Below are positions 1-8,499 of a stretch of 64,000 bases of DNA, piece after piece; position 1 is the stretch's first letter; each line of letters opens with the position of its first letter. Under the pieces are notes generated by a model. That model did no database searches. It was not told where the DNA came from and saw only the letters and a program-made list of their open reading frames with translations. The translations under genes were made by a program, and so were the position numbers. The stretch lies in NCBI RefSeq assembly GCF_040222385.1, contig NZ_JAVKDF010000022.1:248001-312000 (forward strand). The letters run 5' to 3'. The DNA comes from Imperialibacter sp040222385. GTDB taxonomy: Bacteria > Bacteroidota > Bacteroidia > Cytophagales > Cyclobacteriaceae.

Positions 1-446
1 TGGCTACTTATACCGATAAAGGAGCCAACGGTGTGGGGCCTTTGACCGGCTCAGAGCTAATCACACTTCGAAACGCCAGGGTGAGCACGGTGTTTGCAGA
101 TGCACACGAAGGCTTCCCACGGTGGGGAAACAGCTTGAGTCAGGGAAGCCATAAATCCTATATTCTCCTGAAGAACATTGACATGACTGGCATCAAAGGA
201 TTCAGCTATGAGTATGCAGCAGACAAGAAAAATGGCTATATAGAAGTGAGGCTAGACTCATATGCCGGGCCCATTGTTAGCAAAACAGATTTTGTCGCCA
301 CCGGCTCGTGGGGTGAGAATGGTACAGTTAATGGAACGCTGGAAAAGCCGTTAGAAGGACGTCATGATATGTATTTCTTTGTCATGAAACCAGAAAAGCC
401 GAATGACAACCTGGCCGTATTGAAAGCGATTCAATTTGAAAAATAA
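1..446 (+). CDS. C-terminal fragment of a secreted protein with a CBM6-like module (5' end outside window)
   Basis: The reading frame is open from the left edge (first full codon at base 3) to the TAA at 444-446, so the gene begins upstream; the GTG at 33 is internal. The visible 147 or so residues read as a beta-sandwich: a hydrophobic/aromatic pattern with GIKGFSYEY, GYIEVRLDS and DMYFFVMKP, typical of carbohydrate-binding module 6-type ends of large secreted Bacteroidota proteins that also carry ThuA, PQQ-dehydrogenase or cytochrome c domains. The DUF1080 gene that follows is a common neighbour of such proteins. The catalytic part is not visible, so the activity is unknown. A promoter for the next gene overlaps its last codons. 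Confidence 0.6.
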   Translation, partial: ATYTDKGANGVGPLTGSELITLRNARVSTVFADAHEGFPRWGNSLSQGSHKSYILLKNIDMTGIKGFSYEYAADKKNGYIEVRLDSYAGPIVSKTDFVATGSWGENGTVNGTLEKPLEGRHDMYFFVMKPEKPNDNLAVLKAIQFEK

Positions 447-466
447 CCTTTGCTATGGTAAGTTTC
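435..466 (+). promoter_or_regulatory. Bacteroidota-type promoter for the DUF1080 gene
   Basis: TTTG at 435-438, a 20-base spacer, then TAAGTTTC at 459-466, seven of eight matches to TAnnTTTG. It lies across the stop codon of the upstream gene and about 70 bases before the ATG at 536, so the DUF1080 gene can be transcribed on its own. Confidence 0.45.
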
Positions 467-535
467 GCCTTTGGAGTCGACAGCAGGTAATACAATTTAA
501 TAGCTAATACAGATATACTTAAACAATAAGCAACA

Positions 536-1144
536 ATGAAAAGAATGAAATTAACGGGGGTATCCTTGGCGATTGGCCTGGCGCTTTTGATGACTAACGG
601 GGCGTTTGCTCAAAAGTCCATTTTCAATGGCAAGAACCTGAAAGGATGGAAGATTTACGGCACTGAAAAGTGGTTTGTAGAAGACGGCTTACTGGTTTGC
701 GAAAGTGGGCCGGACAAAGGATACGGCTATTTTGCAACAGAGAAAACTTACAAGGACTTTGACCTTACGCTCGAGTTTCAGCAGGAAGCCAATGGGAACA
801 GCGGTGTGTTTTTCAGATCGAGCATTGAGGGCACAAAGATCACTGGCTGGCAGGCGGAGGTGGCGCCTCCTGGACATGATACCGGCGGAATTTACGAATC
901 CTACGGCAGAGGCTGGTTGATCAAGCCAGACCCTGAAAAGGACAAGGCACTGAAGATGGGGGAGTGGAACACGATGCGCATCAAGGTGGTGGGCGATGAA
1001 GTGACTACGTGGGTGAACGGCACGGAAATGATTTCATTCAAAGACGAGAAGATTGGGCAGGCAACGGGGTCAATTGCCCTTCAAATTCACGACGGAGGTG
1101 GTATTCGTGTGAAGTGGAGAAACATCAAGATCAAAGAGCTTTAA
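536..1144 (+). CDS. DUF1080 secreted protein (3-keto-disaccharide hydrolase family)
   Basis: A 202-residue exported protein. Residues 1-26 form a Sec signal peptide ending AFA-QKS. The mature part follows the DUF1080 concanavalin-like fold: SIFNGKNLKGWKIYG at the start, then the LEFQQEANGNSGVFFRSS strand, YESYGRGW, a GEWNTMRIKVVGDEVTTWVNG strand and the closing GSIALQIHDGGGIRVKWRNI. The family is described as hydrolysing 3-keto-glycosides, acting in the periplasm after an oxidoreductase has oxidised the sugar at C3. About 200 residues is the normal size of a single-domain member. It follows a CBM6-like protein and probably acts with it on plant or algal sugar derivatives; the substrate cannot be read from the sequence. 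Confidence 0.88.
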   Translation: MKRMKLTGVSLAIGLALLMTNGAFAQKSIFNGKNLKGWKIYGTEKWFVEDGLLVCESGPDKGYGYFATEKTYKDFDLTLEFQQEANGNSGVFFRSSIEGTKITGWQAEVAPPGHDTGGIYESYGRGWLIKPDPEKDKALKMGEWNTMRIKVVGDEVTTWVNGTEMISFKDEKIGQATGSIALQIHDGGGIRVKWRNIKIKEL

Positions 1145-1215
1145 GGCGCATATAAACGATGCTTTTTGCCATTTATTTCGGTTCGAAAAATTAATAGAAA
1201 TATTGGTTCCTTCTC

Positions 1216-1247
1216 TTTGTCAAAAAGTATTGAATGCTCTAACTTCG
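1216..1247 (+). promoter_or_regulatory. Promoter of the candidate structured RNA
   Basis: TTTG at 1216-1219, a 20-base spacer, then TAACTTCG at 1240-1247 (seven of eight matches to TAnnTTTG). The expected start site, six to nine bases downstream, falls at about 1254, immediately before the closing stem of the RNA described next. Confidence 0.45.
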
Positions 1248-1253
1248 TATTAA

Positions 1254-1475
1254 ATCCTGAGCAGGCAGATGGTCCTAAACCTAACATGAATACAATGCCG
1301 GGTTAACCTTCTTGCCAAAACCAGGCCTCATCCGCCAACTGGCGGACCTCGTCTTCGGGCAGGTTAACAGTGGAAGGTTGCGATAAGGAGGAGCCTAAAT
1401 CTTGTCTAAAAGAGGTTTAGTTACCTCATTCCTGAGCAGGTAAAAAGCTTTCGGGTTCGCTCGAAAGCTTTTTTG
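1254..1475 (+). ncRNA. Candidate structured non-coding RNA of about 220 nt, possibly 6S-like
   Basis: There is no convincing ORF here, but there is a complete transcription unit: promoter at 1216-1247 and a strong terminator at 1442-1473. Nested pairings between them make one long irregular hairpin. CCTGAGCAGG at 1256-1265 can pair with its own second copy at 1431-1440 (4 bp, tandem A-G mismatch, 4 bp). CTAAACCT at 1275-1282 pairs with AGGTTTAG at 1413-1420, extended by GGT 1271-1273 with ACC 1423-1425. GTTAACCT at 1302-1309 pairs with AGGTTAAC at 1361-1368. TCCGCC 1331-1336 pairs with GGCGGA 1341-1346 at the tip. A rod with internal bubbles and a closing stem next to a terminator is the shape of 6S RNA, but I do not recognise the sequence. 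It does not resemble RNase P, tmRNA or SRP RNA. Confidence 0.55.
1442..1473 (+). terminator. Strong intrinsic terminator
   Basis: Perfect 12-bp stem: AAAAAGCTTTCG at 1442-1453 and CGAAAGCTTTTT at 1462-1473, with an 8-base loop, and T residues to 1474. It is symmetric, so it can stop transcription from both sides, ending the RNA unit above and any read-through on the minus strand. Confidence 0.85.
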
Positions 1476-1739
1476 TTTTCAGTCTCACAGGGTAGAAGGC
1501 AGCTATTACGGATCAGACGGAAAATCTGGGGAGCAAGCCTCAAAAGGAACGTTATTCGATTCAGCAAATAGGCTGCAATAAAAAAGCAAAACTGGTTCAA
1601 TGCGTCTCGCCCGGCCGGGCTTCTCCAGTCGGATAGGCTTGGACCTTTTGCTTTTTTATTTAGCAGCACACCGATCCATTCAATCCCCAAGAATACAGAT
1701 TGGTACATATTCGATCAGGCAGAAATACCCGCTACTTTT

Positions 1740-3080
1740 TCAGTTTGTGCCCTTGCTGGCTGGCTTCAGAACTTTGTTGATGGAGTTTGTGCCCACAGCC
1801 CGGCCTTGCTTCACACCCTCATCGCAGGCGTCTCGGTAATGGATGCCGCCGTATAGCCTTGAAATGGCTGCCTCTGCGGCAGCTTCGTAAAAGGAATTGA
1901 AGTCCCTTTCCGGTAGTCCGAAATACACCTCAGAGTCGTCTCTAAAAGCGAAGTTGTCGCCGAGAAGTGTTGTGAGCACAACAGAAGAAGCAGCAGACAC
2001 TACGCTGTGCCCACTGGTGTATTCAGGAAACGGAGGTGTTTGGAGAATTGGTCGCCATTCGGAGTCGATGTACTTGTTGATCATGGTTTCAGGCCTGATC
2101 CTGTCACTCCGGTATTTTTCATCCCAACAGCTTATAAAAGCATCGTGGAGGGTAGTGCCCACCATGGCATGCACAAAAATGGTGGAGTCGAAGGGAATAT
2201 CTGCCTTTTCACAAGCGATACCGGTAATACCCATCCAGTGGCCGCCAGGAGAGATCTTCTTCAATCCGATGGCCATGTGGCCCGAATAGGCTACGGCAAA
2301 AGGGTTGCAGTCCCAAAAGCTGGCGGTAAGCTTCTGCTCAGGCGTTAGGTTCTTCACAACGTCATACACCTCCATGGTTTGCTTATAGAACGAGCTGGCG
2401 GTGTCGAGGCTGAAAGGGGCAGGGGCTGTTGGCACAAACTGGTCGTACGACTCGAGAAAGAACGGTCTGATGGTTTTCCATTGCGGCTCGATGGCCGACA
2501 TATATTCAGGAGGTGTGGGGTACCACCGACCTTCCTCTTTGCTTGGGGTGTACCTGGTGTAGGTGCTCAGCTTATTGTACCCGTCGCTTTTGGCATAACG
2601 AATGATTTGGTCTGCTATTTCAATAGCGTACTTCTTGTTGGCTTCAACAGAACGAGATGAAAGCTTGTATTGCTCTTTGAACTGTGTTTCCAGCTGCTCC
2701 TGATTGGTTTTTAGCAGGTAGCCCGACGGCATGATCTTTTTTCCCACCTCCAGCATGGCATAGGTGGCTGCAAAAGTCAGGTCAAAGCCTTTTGCGGAGT
2801 AGGGGGCATGAACGCCCGGGTTTACTTTGAAGTTTGGGCCAATTTGAGGAATGTTGCTACCACTGGTGGTCGCCGTGTAATAGGCGCCCAGCATAGCGTA
2901 AGCATAAAACCGGCTGGCGGCAGGTGGGTTAGCCACATCGTGAAGCATCACCTCCGACAGGTGGAAGGCGTTCTCGGCGAACACTTTGGCCGCTTCTGTA
3001 TTGCTCAGGTTGGTCTGCGCAGAGGCGGTAAATTGCATAGTGCCCAACAAAACACCCAGTATAACAGTCTTTCTCATCAC
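1740..3080 (-). CDS. Vanadium-dependent haloperoxidase (PAP2 superfamily), secreted
   Basis: A 446-residue protein with a signal peptide ending TASAQ (about residue 22). The helical PAP2/haloperoxidase core is complete: KYRSDRIRPE near residue 320 supplies the first Lys/Arg of the vanadate or phosphate site, EYTSGHSVVSAAS near 353 is the SGH motif, and IHYRDACDEG near 415 carries the second Arg with the distal His/Asp. Family members oxidise halides with hydrogen peroxide or act as phosphatases; which one applies cannot be told from the motifs alone. Length matches single-chain bacterial relatives. Its start overlaps the end of the upstream FG-GAP/UnbV gene by four bases (ATGA), so the two are co-transcribed and probably translationally coupled. 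Confidence 0.88.
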   Translation of the reverse strand: MMRKTVILGVLLGTMQFTASAQTNLSNTEAAKVFAENAFHLSEVMLHDVANPPAASRFYAYAMLGAYYTATTSGSNIPQIGPNFKVNPGVHAPYSAKGFDLTFAATYAMLEVGKKIMPSGYLLKTNQEQLETQFKEQYKLSSRSVEANKKYAIEIADQIIRYAKSDGYNKLSTYTRYTPSKEEGRWYPTPPEYMSAIEPQWKTIRPFFLESYDQFVPTAPAPFSLDTASSFYKQTMEVYDVVKNLTPEQKLTASFWDCNPFAVAYSGHMAIGLKKISPGGHWMGITGIACEKADIPFDSTIFVHAMVGTTLHDAFISCWDEKYRSDRIRPETMINKYIDSEWRPILQTPPFPEYTSGHSVVSAASSVVLTTLLGDNFAFRDDSEVYFGLPERDFNSFYEAAAEAAISRLYGGIHYRDACDEGVKQGRAVGTNSINKVLKPASKGTN

Positions 3081-6000
3081 TTATTCAATTTATACGCTTC
3101 GATACCCACATTATTCACACCCACGAGCAGGAACTGCTCACCTGCCACATCTATCACGTCAAGTGACTTGGTATCTCCTGTGAACCTGAAGCCAGATTTT
3201 GACTGTGATACATATTTGAAATGTCCCTTGCCGTCACCTTCGTACAGTTGGCCGAAGTTAGCGTCGATCACCCCCATGCGAATGCGAATCGAGCTTTGAT
3301 TACCCGCAACAACCAAATCCATGTTGCCGTCTTCGTTGTAGTCAACCATCGTCATTGCATAAACGGGAGCGAACTGTGCTTCATCCGGTAAGGCGTGGGG
3401 AATGAGTTTGCCATCTCTGTTTTCCAGGTACATACTCCGCAGCTCGGTAGCCTTCAGTTCTTTTGCATCCTTTAAGTCAGCTTTTGAGAAGATGGTGCTC
3501 AACCTAGCATCGGCATAGGAAGAGTAGTCGGTATACTTGCTTCGCATGGCATAGATTTGATCAAGTAATTCATCTCTGCTGGCAAATGGAACCGACTCCC
3601 CTTCAATGTAGTAGTTGAGGATGGGGTCTACCGACCCATTGTTGTCGAAGTCTTTGTAAACAAGGGTAATGGGCTCTTTTTCGCTTGCATGGAGCTGGGT
3701 GTTTAGCCCGAAGTTCCCCACAACAATATCAGGGTCGCCGTCTTTATCAAAATCATGCACTATCATTTTATTCCAGAGACCTGAGATTGGCTTGTCGAAA
3801 TATTGGTTGGTCGATCGCTCCAGCGATTTTCCCTGCTTATTAATGAACACTTCAATGGCCATAAACTCTCCAACGACAACCAGGTCGTCCCATTTGTCGC
3901 CGTTCAGATTTACCCAGGATGCATCAGTAACCATGCCTATCGAACCCAGCTCTTTGGCCTTGGCGACAGTCACATCCACAAACTTGCCGTTCCCTTTGTT
4001 TTCAAGCAAGAAGCTTTGCGGCACTTCGGGGTACCTGCCGGGAATCACCCTTCCGCCAAGCACAAGATCCATATCGCCGTCTTTGTCAAAGTCGGCGTAG
4101 GCGATACATGATTTACTGACGAGCATGTCCGGCAAGGCATCGATGGCTTTAGTGAAATTTCCTTTCCCATCATTCAGGTAAAGCCTGTCCTGCGTGGCTT
4201 TATCTTTCTCACTATAATCATTATAGCCGCCACTAACGAGATAGAGATCGAGGTCTCCGTCCTTGTCGGCGTCAAAAAAGCTGGCACCAGCGTCTGTATA
4301 CTGAAGATCGGTTTGTGTTACAGGGAAATTGGCAGGCTCGAACGAACCGGTGGCCGATTGAATGAAGAGCATACCCGGGTTTTCTTGTGCACCACCTACG
4401 AAAATATCTTCTCTACCATCACCATTTACATCCCCAGTCGTCATAATCGGGCCGCAGTTGGTGAGCATCGTCATTAGGAGTGGCTGCCGCTTGAAGTCGT
4501 TGAAACCATACTCCAGGTGCTCATAGTAAACGGGGCATTCGACTCTTGAAAAGTTAGTCGGTTCAATCAATGTCTTACCAGAAACAAATAAGTAGGGCTT
4601 TTCAACACTTCTTTCCTCTATCGTAATTGTTTGATTCGCAGCAATGCCTGCAAGCTTTTGCTCGCCACCACTGAGCCATTTCACTCTGATTGAGTCTATT
4701 TTGCTCTGTTGCCCAAGCCCGACATGAAGTCTGCCGGTAACCGACGATTGAAAGCCTCTGGTAGGCATTTGCTCAAAATACTGCACCTGTCCACCTGCAT
4801 ACACATGCACTTTGGCACCGTAGCCCCTTGAGTTTTTAGAAAGTCCCTTGAGCGTAATGTCGAGGTAGTTGCGATCAGGATGCCTTTGTTGGGTTTGATT
4901 TCTATAGATTGAAACAGCGTTGTTTTGATTGTTGACGATCAGGTCAATATCCCCATCGTTGTCAAGGTCGGCATAAGCAGCGCCGCTGGAAAAGCCCGGA
5001 TTGGCGAAGCCCCAGTCGTCACTCATGTCCATGAACGTCAGATCGCCATTATTCTTGTAGATGTAGTTATGAACGGGGGTGGATGTCATGGTGGAAACCA
5101 GATGAAAGGTGTCCGCAGGCTGTTTTTCTCTCGCCATATCAAAGAAGTAGTCGCCCTCGTATTTCAGGAAGTCACGGTTGGTGTAGTCACGGAAATAGCC
5201 ATTGCTAATAAAGAGGTCTTTCCATCCGTCGTTGTCGTAGTCGGCAAAGAGTGGGGACCAACTCCAGTCGGTATTGGAAATACCCGAGAACTGGCCTATT
5301 TCGCTGTAGGTGCCATCGGTGTTGTTCAGATGGAGCATGTTGCGCATGTTTTGGAAATAGAAGCCGTTAATGACCAGCAGGGCAAAATGCTCGTAGTTCT
5401 CCGGTCCATACAACAGCTTTTGGCGTTTGTTGTCCTCCGGCAGCATGTCGAGCGTGTAAATGTCGGGCCAGCCGTCGTTGTTGATGTCGCTGATGTCGCA
5501 GCCCATGGAGAAATAGGAGATGTGCTGCATGTAGTTTGTCATTTCGTCGGTAAAGGTGCCGTCGCCGTTGTTGATGTAGAGGTAGTCGGGCTCTACGTAG
5601 TCGTTGGATACGTAAATGTCCTGAAAACCATCCTGGTTCACATCGGCAATGTTGACGCCCAAACCGAACCCAAGTGGGTTGCCTTTGATACCAGCTGCGG
5701 CGCTGATGTCGACAAAGTGCCCGTTGTCATTACGGTACAGTTTGTCGCCAGCGTAGGGATCTCGTGTTTCTTTTGCCTTGGCAAACTCAAACTCACGGAT
5801 CACGGTAATGTTGTGATTGAGCAGGTACATGTCCAGGTCACCATCATTGTCGATGTCAAAAAAGGCTGAGTGCGTGCTGTGCGATGGATCATCCAAACCA
5901 TATTCCACTGCCTTTTCTGTGAAGGTCAGGTCTTTGTTATTGATGAAGAGTTTATTCCTTCTGGTATCGGGAGCAGTTTTTCCTGAAAGGCACACATAAA

Positions 6001-6433
6001 TATCGAGCCAGCCATCACCGTTAATATCTACCATGTTTGCACCAGTTTTCCATCCCTGGCTTACAGCAGTGCCCGATGATTTTGTGATGTCTTTGAAAGA
6101 GAAGTTTCCCTGATTGAGGTAGAGCTGGTTTTCTACCATATTGCCAATGAGGTACACATCGTCCAACCCATCATTGTTGATGTCGCCAATGGCCACACCG
6201 CCGCCGTTGTAGAAGTATTCGTAGGTGAGCACGTTGGCAGTAGGACTCTCCGTCAACATGTTCTTGAATGTAATGCCTGTTTTAGCTGTGGGCATCAGCT
6301 CAAAAAGCGGTCCTTTTTGTTGGGCAAGGGACAATGTGCTTATGAAAGACAGTGCTATGATTAAATTAACAATCAAATAATTATTGATCGAAATAGCGCT
6401 GAATTGATTCAATATATATCTACGGGTGTCCAT
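3077..6433 (-). CDS. Large secreted FG-GAP/VCBS repeat protein with ASPIC/UnbV domain
   Basis: An 1118-residue exported protein with an uncleaved-looking or late signal segment (hydrophobic residues about 16-37, ending SLAQQ). It contains many FG-GAP/VCBS blades with calcium-loop motifs such as DINNDGLDDVYLIG, DIDNDGDLDMYLLN, DADKDGDLDLYLVSGG and DYNEDGNMDLVVAG, on both sides of an ASPIC/UnbV domain at about residues 520-607 (GYGAKVHVYAGG, MPTRGFQSS, HVGLG). Two beta-propellers joined by the UnbV module is the usual layout of this CRTAC1-like family. Such proteins are surface or periplasmic and bind calcium; their substrates are mostly unknown. The gene overlaps the haloperoxidase gene by four bases, a linkage that suggests a shared task. 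Confidence 0.85.
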   Translation of the reverse strand: MDTRRYILNQFSAISINNYLIVNLIIALSFISTLSLAQQKGPLFELMPTAKTGITFKNMLTESPTANVLTYEYFYNGGGVAIGDINNDGLDDVYLIGNMVENQLYLNQGNFSFKDITKSSGTAVSQGWKTGANMVDINGDGWLDIYVCLSGKTAPDTRRNKLFINNKDLTFTEKAVEYGLDDPSHSTHSAFFDIDNDGDLDMYLLNHNITVIREFEFAKAKETRDPYAGDKLYRNDNGHFVDISAAAGIKGNPLGFGLGVNIADVNQDGFQDIYVSNDYVEPDYLYINNGDGTFTDEMTNYMQHISYFSMGCDISDINNDGWPDIYTLDMLPEDNKRQKLLYGPENYEHFALLVINGFYFQNMRNMLHLNNTDGTYSEIGQFSGISNTDWSWSPLFADYDNDGWKDLFISNGYFRDYTNRDFLKYEGDYFFDMAREKQPADTFHLVSTMTSTPVHNYIYKNNGDLTFMDMSDDWGFANPGFSSGAAYADLDNDGDIDLIVNNQNNAVSIYRNQTQQRHPDRNYLDITLKGLSKNSRGYGAKVHVYAGGQVQYFEQMPTRGFQSSVTGRLHVGLGQQSKIDSIRVKWLSGGEQKLAGIAANQTITIEERSVEKPYLFVSGKTLIEPTNFSRVECPVYYEHLEYGFNDFKRQPLLMTMLTNCGPIMTTGDVNGDGREDIFVGGAQENPGMLFIQSATGSFEPANFPVTQTDLQYTDAGASFFDADKDGDLDLYLVSGGYNDYSEKDKATQDRLYLNDGKGNFTKAIDALPDMLVSKSCIAYADFDKDGDMDLVLGGRVIPGRYPEVPQSFLLENKGNGKFVDVTVAKAKELGSIGMVTDASWVNLNGDKWDDLVVVGEFMAIEVFINKQGKSLERSTNQYFDKPISGLWNKMIVHDFDKDGDPDIVVGNFGLNTQLHASEKEPITLVYKDFDNNGSVDPILNYYIEGESVPFASRDELLDQIYAMRSKYTDYSSYADARLSTIFSKADLKDAKELKATELRSMYLENRDGKLIPHALPDEAQFAPVYAMTMVDYNEDGNMDLVVAGNQSSIRIRMGVIDANFGQLYEGDGKGHFKYVSQSKSGFRFTGDTKSLDVIDVAGEQFLLVGVNNVGIEAYKLNK

Positions 6434-6722
6434 CAGGGAAGAAGTAAAAATCCAACATCACAATTCGTAAGGGTTCAATTCTCAAATATGGTTGCATTTT
6501 ATCAAATGCGGGTCAGAGATTTGGATATTTCTTCGATCCAAACCAAACACAAGTTAATGTTTATAAAAAGCATATGGTAGTGCTTAAAAGGTTTTTTAAA
6601 CAGTGTTGTTGCACCTGCTGCGCCGGGGCCTATTTTACCGGCGTTGAAAGGTGTTGCTAGCCTCCATTTGTTTAGCTTTATGTTCGTTTTTCAATACTTT
6701 AGCGGCCGAAACGGCCATCACT

Positions 6723-8222
6723 ATGAAATTTTCCCATCAACTGTTGCTCTTGCTTGTTGCGTGTTTCTGCGTGGCAGTTACCTCCTGCAAAAAAAAGAAA
6801 ACAGAAGTAGCCTGGGTGCAGGACTTCTCAATCATTGGTTCTCAGTCGTCGCCAAGGGCTGCTGACCTTAATCTGGATGGTGTGTTGGATATTGTGATGG
6901 GGGCGGGGAAGAACGAATACCAAAAGTCAGAATTTGGTGTGATGGCGCTGGACGGAAAAACCGGTGAGTTGCTTTGGAAACAGGAAACCACTGACCAGGT
7001 GTTTGGTTCGGCTACGTTGTACGATGTCAGCGGTGACCAGGTGCCGGAGGTGTTTATTGGCGGCAGGTCGCCTCACCTGAGAGCGCTGGATGGAAAAACC
7101 GGCAAGGTGATTTGGGCCTATGACCATGAGTTGTACCAGGAAGACTCCATCCTTCAGTATGCCCGCTTTAATTTTTACAACAGTGTGCTGGTACCTGACC
7201 AAAATGGGGACGGACTCAAGGACTTGCTGATTGTGAATGGGGGCAATTCTAAAGTTGAGTCATTTTCCACCAGCAATAGATTTCCTGGCGTATTGATGCT
7301 GATGGACACCAAAACCGGTGAGATTCTGGCAGCAGACACGATGCCCGATGGTAAAGAGTCGTACATGTCGCCTATTGCGTTTCGGCAGCCAGGCAGCGAC
7401 GACGTTACTATCCTGTTTGGAACAGGAGGGGAGACGATCTCAGGGAGCCTGTATGTAACTACCCTGACAGCTTTAAAAGCTCGTCAGCTCTCTAAAGCCA
7501 GAATCCTGGCGACGGAAGTTGGCCATGGCTTCATTGCACCGCCTTCTACAGCAGATATTAATGGAGACGGCTTTTATGACCTTGTATCTATTTCACATGC
7601 CAGCAGCATATTTGCTATTGATGGCAAAACCGAAAAGCTCATTTGGACGAAAAAGATTGACAATTCAGAGTCGAGCAACAGCTTTGCCGTTGGTTATTTT
7701 ACTGACGATGACGTACCCGACTTCTTTACGTTTGTGAGCAGGGGTGCCTGGCCGGAGAATACCGGATCAGTGCAGGTAATGCTTGATGGCAAAACAGGAG
7801 AGATCGTCTACATGGCCGAAATGGGCTGCACAGGGTTCTCTTCGCCAGTGGTTTATGACCTCAATGGGGATGGAATCGATGAGGCGATTATCAGTATCAA
7901 CGAATTTGATTGTGCCGAGGGGTTTGTGAACAAGAAATCAAGCGAGATACTTACAAAGCTTGTTGCGATTAATTTTACAGATAAATCAGTCATCCCCATT
8001 GATCAGCTCAATGGATTCAAGAATATCTTCTCAACACCTTATATTGGGGACATGGACAATGATGGCTACCTCGATATTGTTCATTGTCAGTACTTCAATC
8101 CCACCTCCGACCTGATGGTTTTTCTTGGCATGAAGATCAAGCGCATATCAACGGGTATCGAAATAGAAGAACCTGTGCGATGGGGGGGCTATATGGGTTC
8201 GAATGGAAATGGGGTGTTTTGA
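6723..8222 (+). CDS. FG-GAP repeat lipoprotein
   Basis: About 499 residues from the ATG at 6723. I prefer this start over the in-frame ATG at 6651 because it gives a clean lipoprotein signal: MKFSHQ, a Leu/Val-rich core, then lipobox VTSC followed by Lys residues. The mature protein is one beta-propeller of FG-GAP-like blades: DLNLDGVLDIVMGAG, DVSGDQVPEVFIGG, DINGDGFYDLVSI, DLNGDGIDEAIISI and DMDNDGYLDIVHC, alternating with PQQ-like turns that read LDGKTGE. It therefore mixes FG-GAP calcium loops with quinoprotein-type blades. It is transcribed away from the FG-GAP/UnbV-haloperoxidase pair. Probably a surface lipoprotein that binds or displays something; no catalytic residues are evident. Confidence 0.78.
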   Translation: MKFSHQLLLLLVACFCVAVTSCKKKKTEVAWVQDFSIIGSQSSPRAADLNLDGVLDIVMGAGKNEYQKSEFGVMALDGKTGELLWKQETTDQVFGSATLYDVSGDQVPEVFIGGRSPHLRALDGKTGKVIWAYDHELYQEDSILQYARFNFYNSVLVPDQNGDGLKDLLIVNGGNSKVESFSTSNRFPGVLMLMDTKTGEILAADTMPDGKESYMSPIAFRQPGSDDVTILFGTGGETISGSLYVTTLTALKARQLSKARILATEVGHGFIAPPSTADINGDGFYDLVSISHASSIFAIDGKTEKLIWTKKIDNSESSNSFAVGYFTDDDVPDFFTFVSRGAWPENTGSVQVMLDGKTGEIVYMAEMGCTGFSSPVVYDLNGDGIDEAIISINEFDCAEGFVNKKSSEILTKLVAINFTDKSVIPIDQLNGFKNIFSTPYIGDMDNDGYLDIVHCQYFNPTSDLMVFLGMKIKRISTGIEIEEPVRWGGYMGSNGNGVF

Positions 8223-8387
8223 GTTAGGCAGGCTGTAATTTGAATTCTAATGAATTCTAAATCCACCCAAGTTTTATCTGAATTTCTTCACTATTCTGAT
8301 CAGAGGAGTTGAAATAATAAAATGATTTTTCTAGGTTTGAGTGTTAAAATTGCTGCCTTTCTGATATAAGAACTTGTAGTTTGTTGG

Positions 8388-8435
8388 CCAGATCAGCCAT
8401 GGAATTTTTTATTGTGAGATCTGGTCAGGCTGACC
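8388..8435. promoter_or_regulatory. Overlapping inverted repeats upstream of the Dlt-like operon
   Basis: CCAGATC at 8388-8394 is matched by GATCTGG at 8418-8424, and the right arm is shared with a second palindrome, GGTCA-GGC-TGACC, at 8423-8435. The two pairings exclude each other. They lie about 40 bases upstream of the candidate promoter box, so they could be operator sites rather than an attenuator. Confidence 0.3.
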
Positions 8436-8471
8436 CAGAGTTGATTTCCGGTAATGGGATTTCTTGAATAT

Positions 8472-8479
8472 TATTTTTG
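8472..8479 (+). promoter_or_regulatory. Candidate promoter box of the Dlt-like operon
   Basis: TATTTTTG is a perfect match to TAnnTTTG, 20 bases before the ATG at 8500. No good TTG element lies 19-21 bases upstream, so it may depend on an activator. The leader would be only about 15 nt. Confidence 0.35.
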
Positions 8480-8499
8480 TGCAGATTTTCTTGTAATAT

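Noticed and set aside
4925..5869. 314-codon plus-strand ORF
   Set aside because: It lies opposite the FG-GAP/UnbV gene, and its Val/Asp-rich text is the reverse reading of repeated DNDGD motifs; a shadow.
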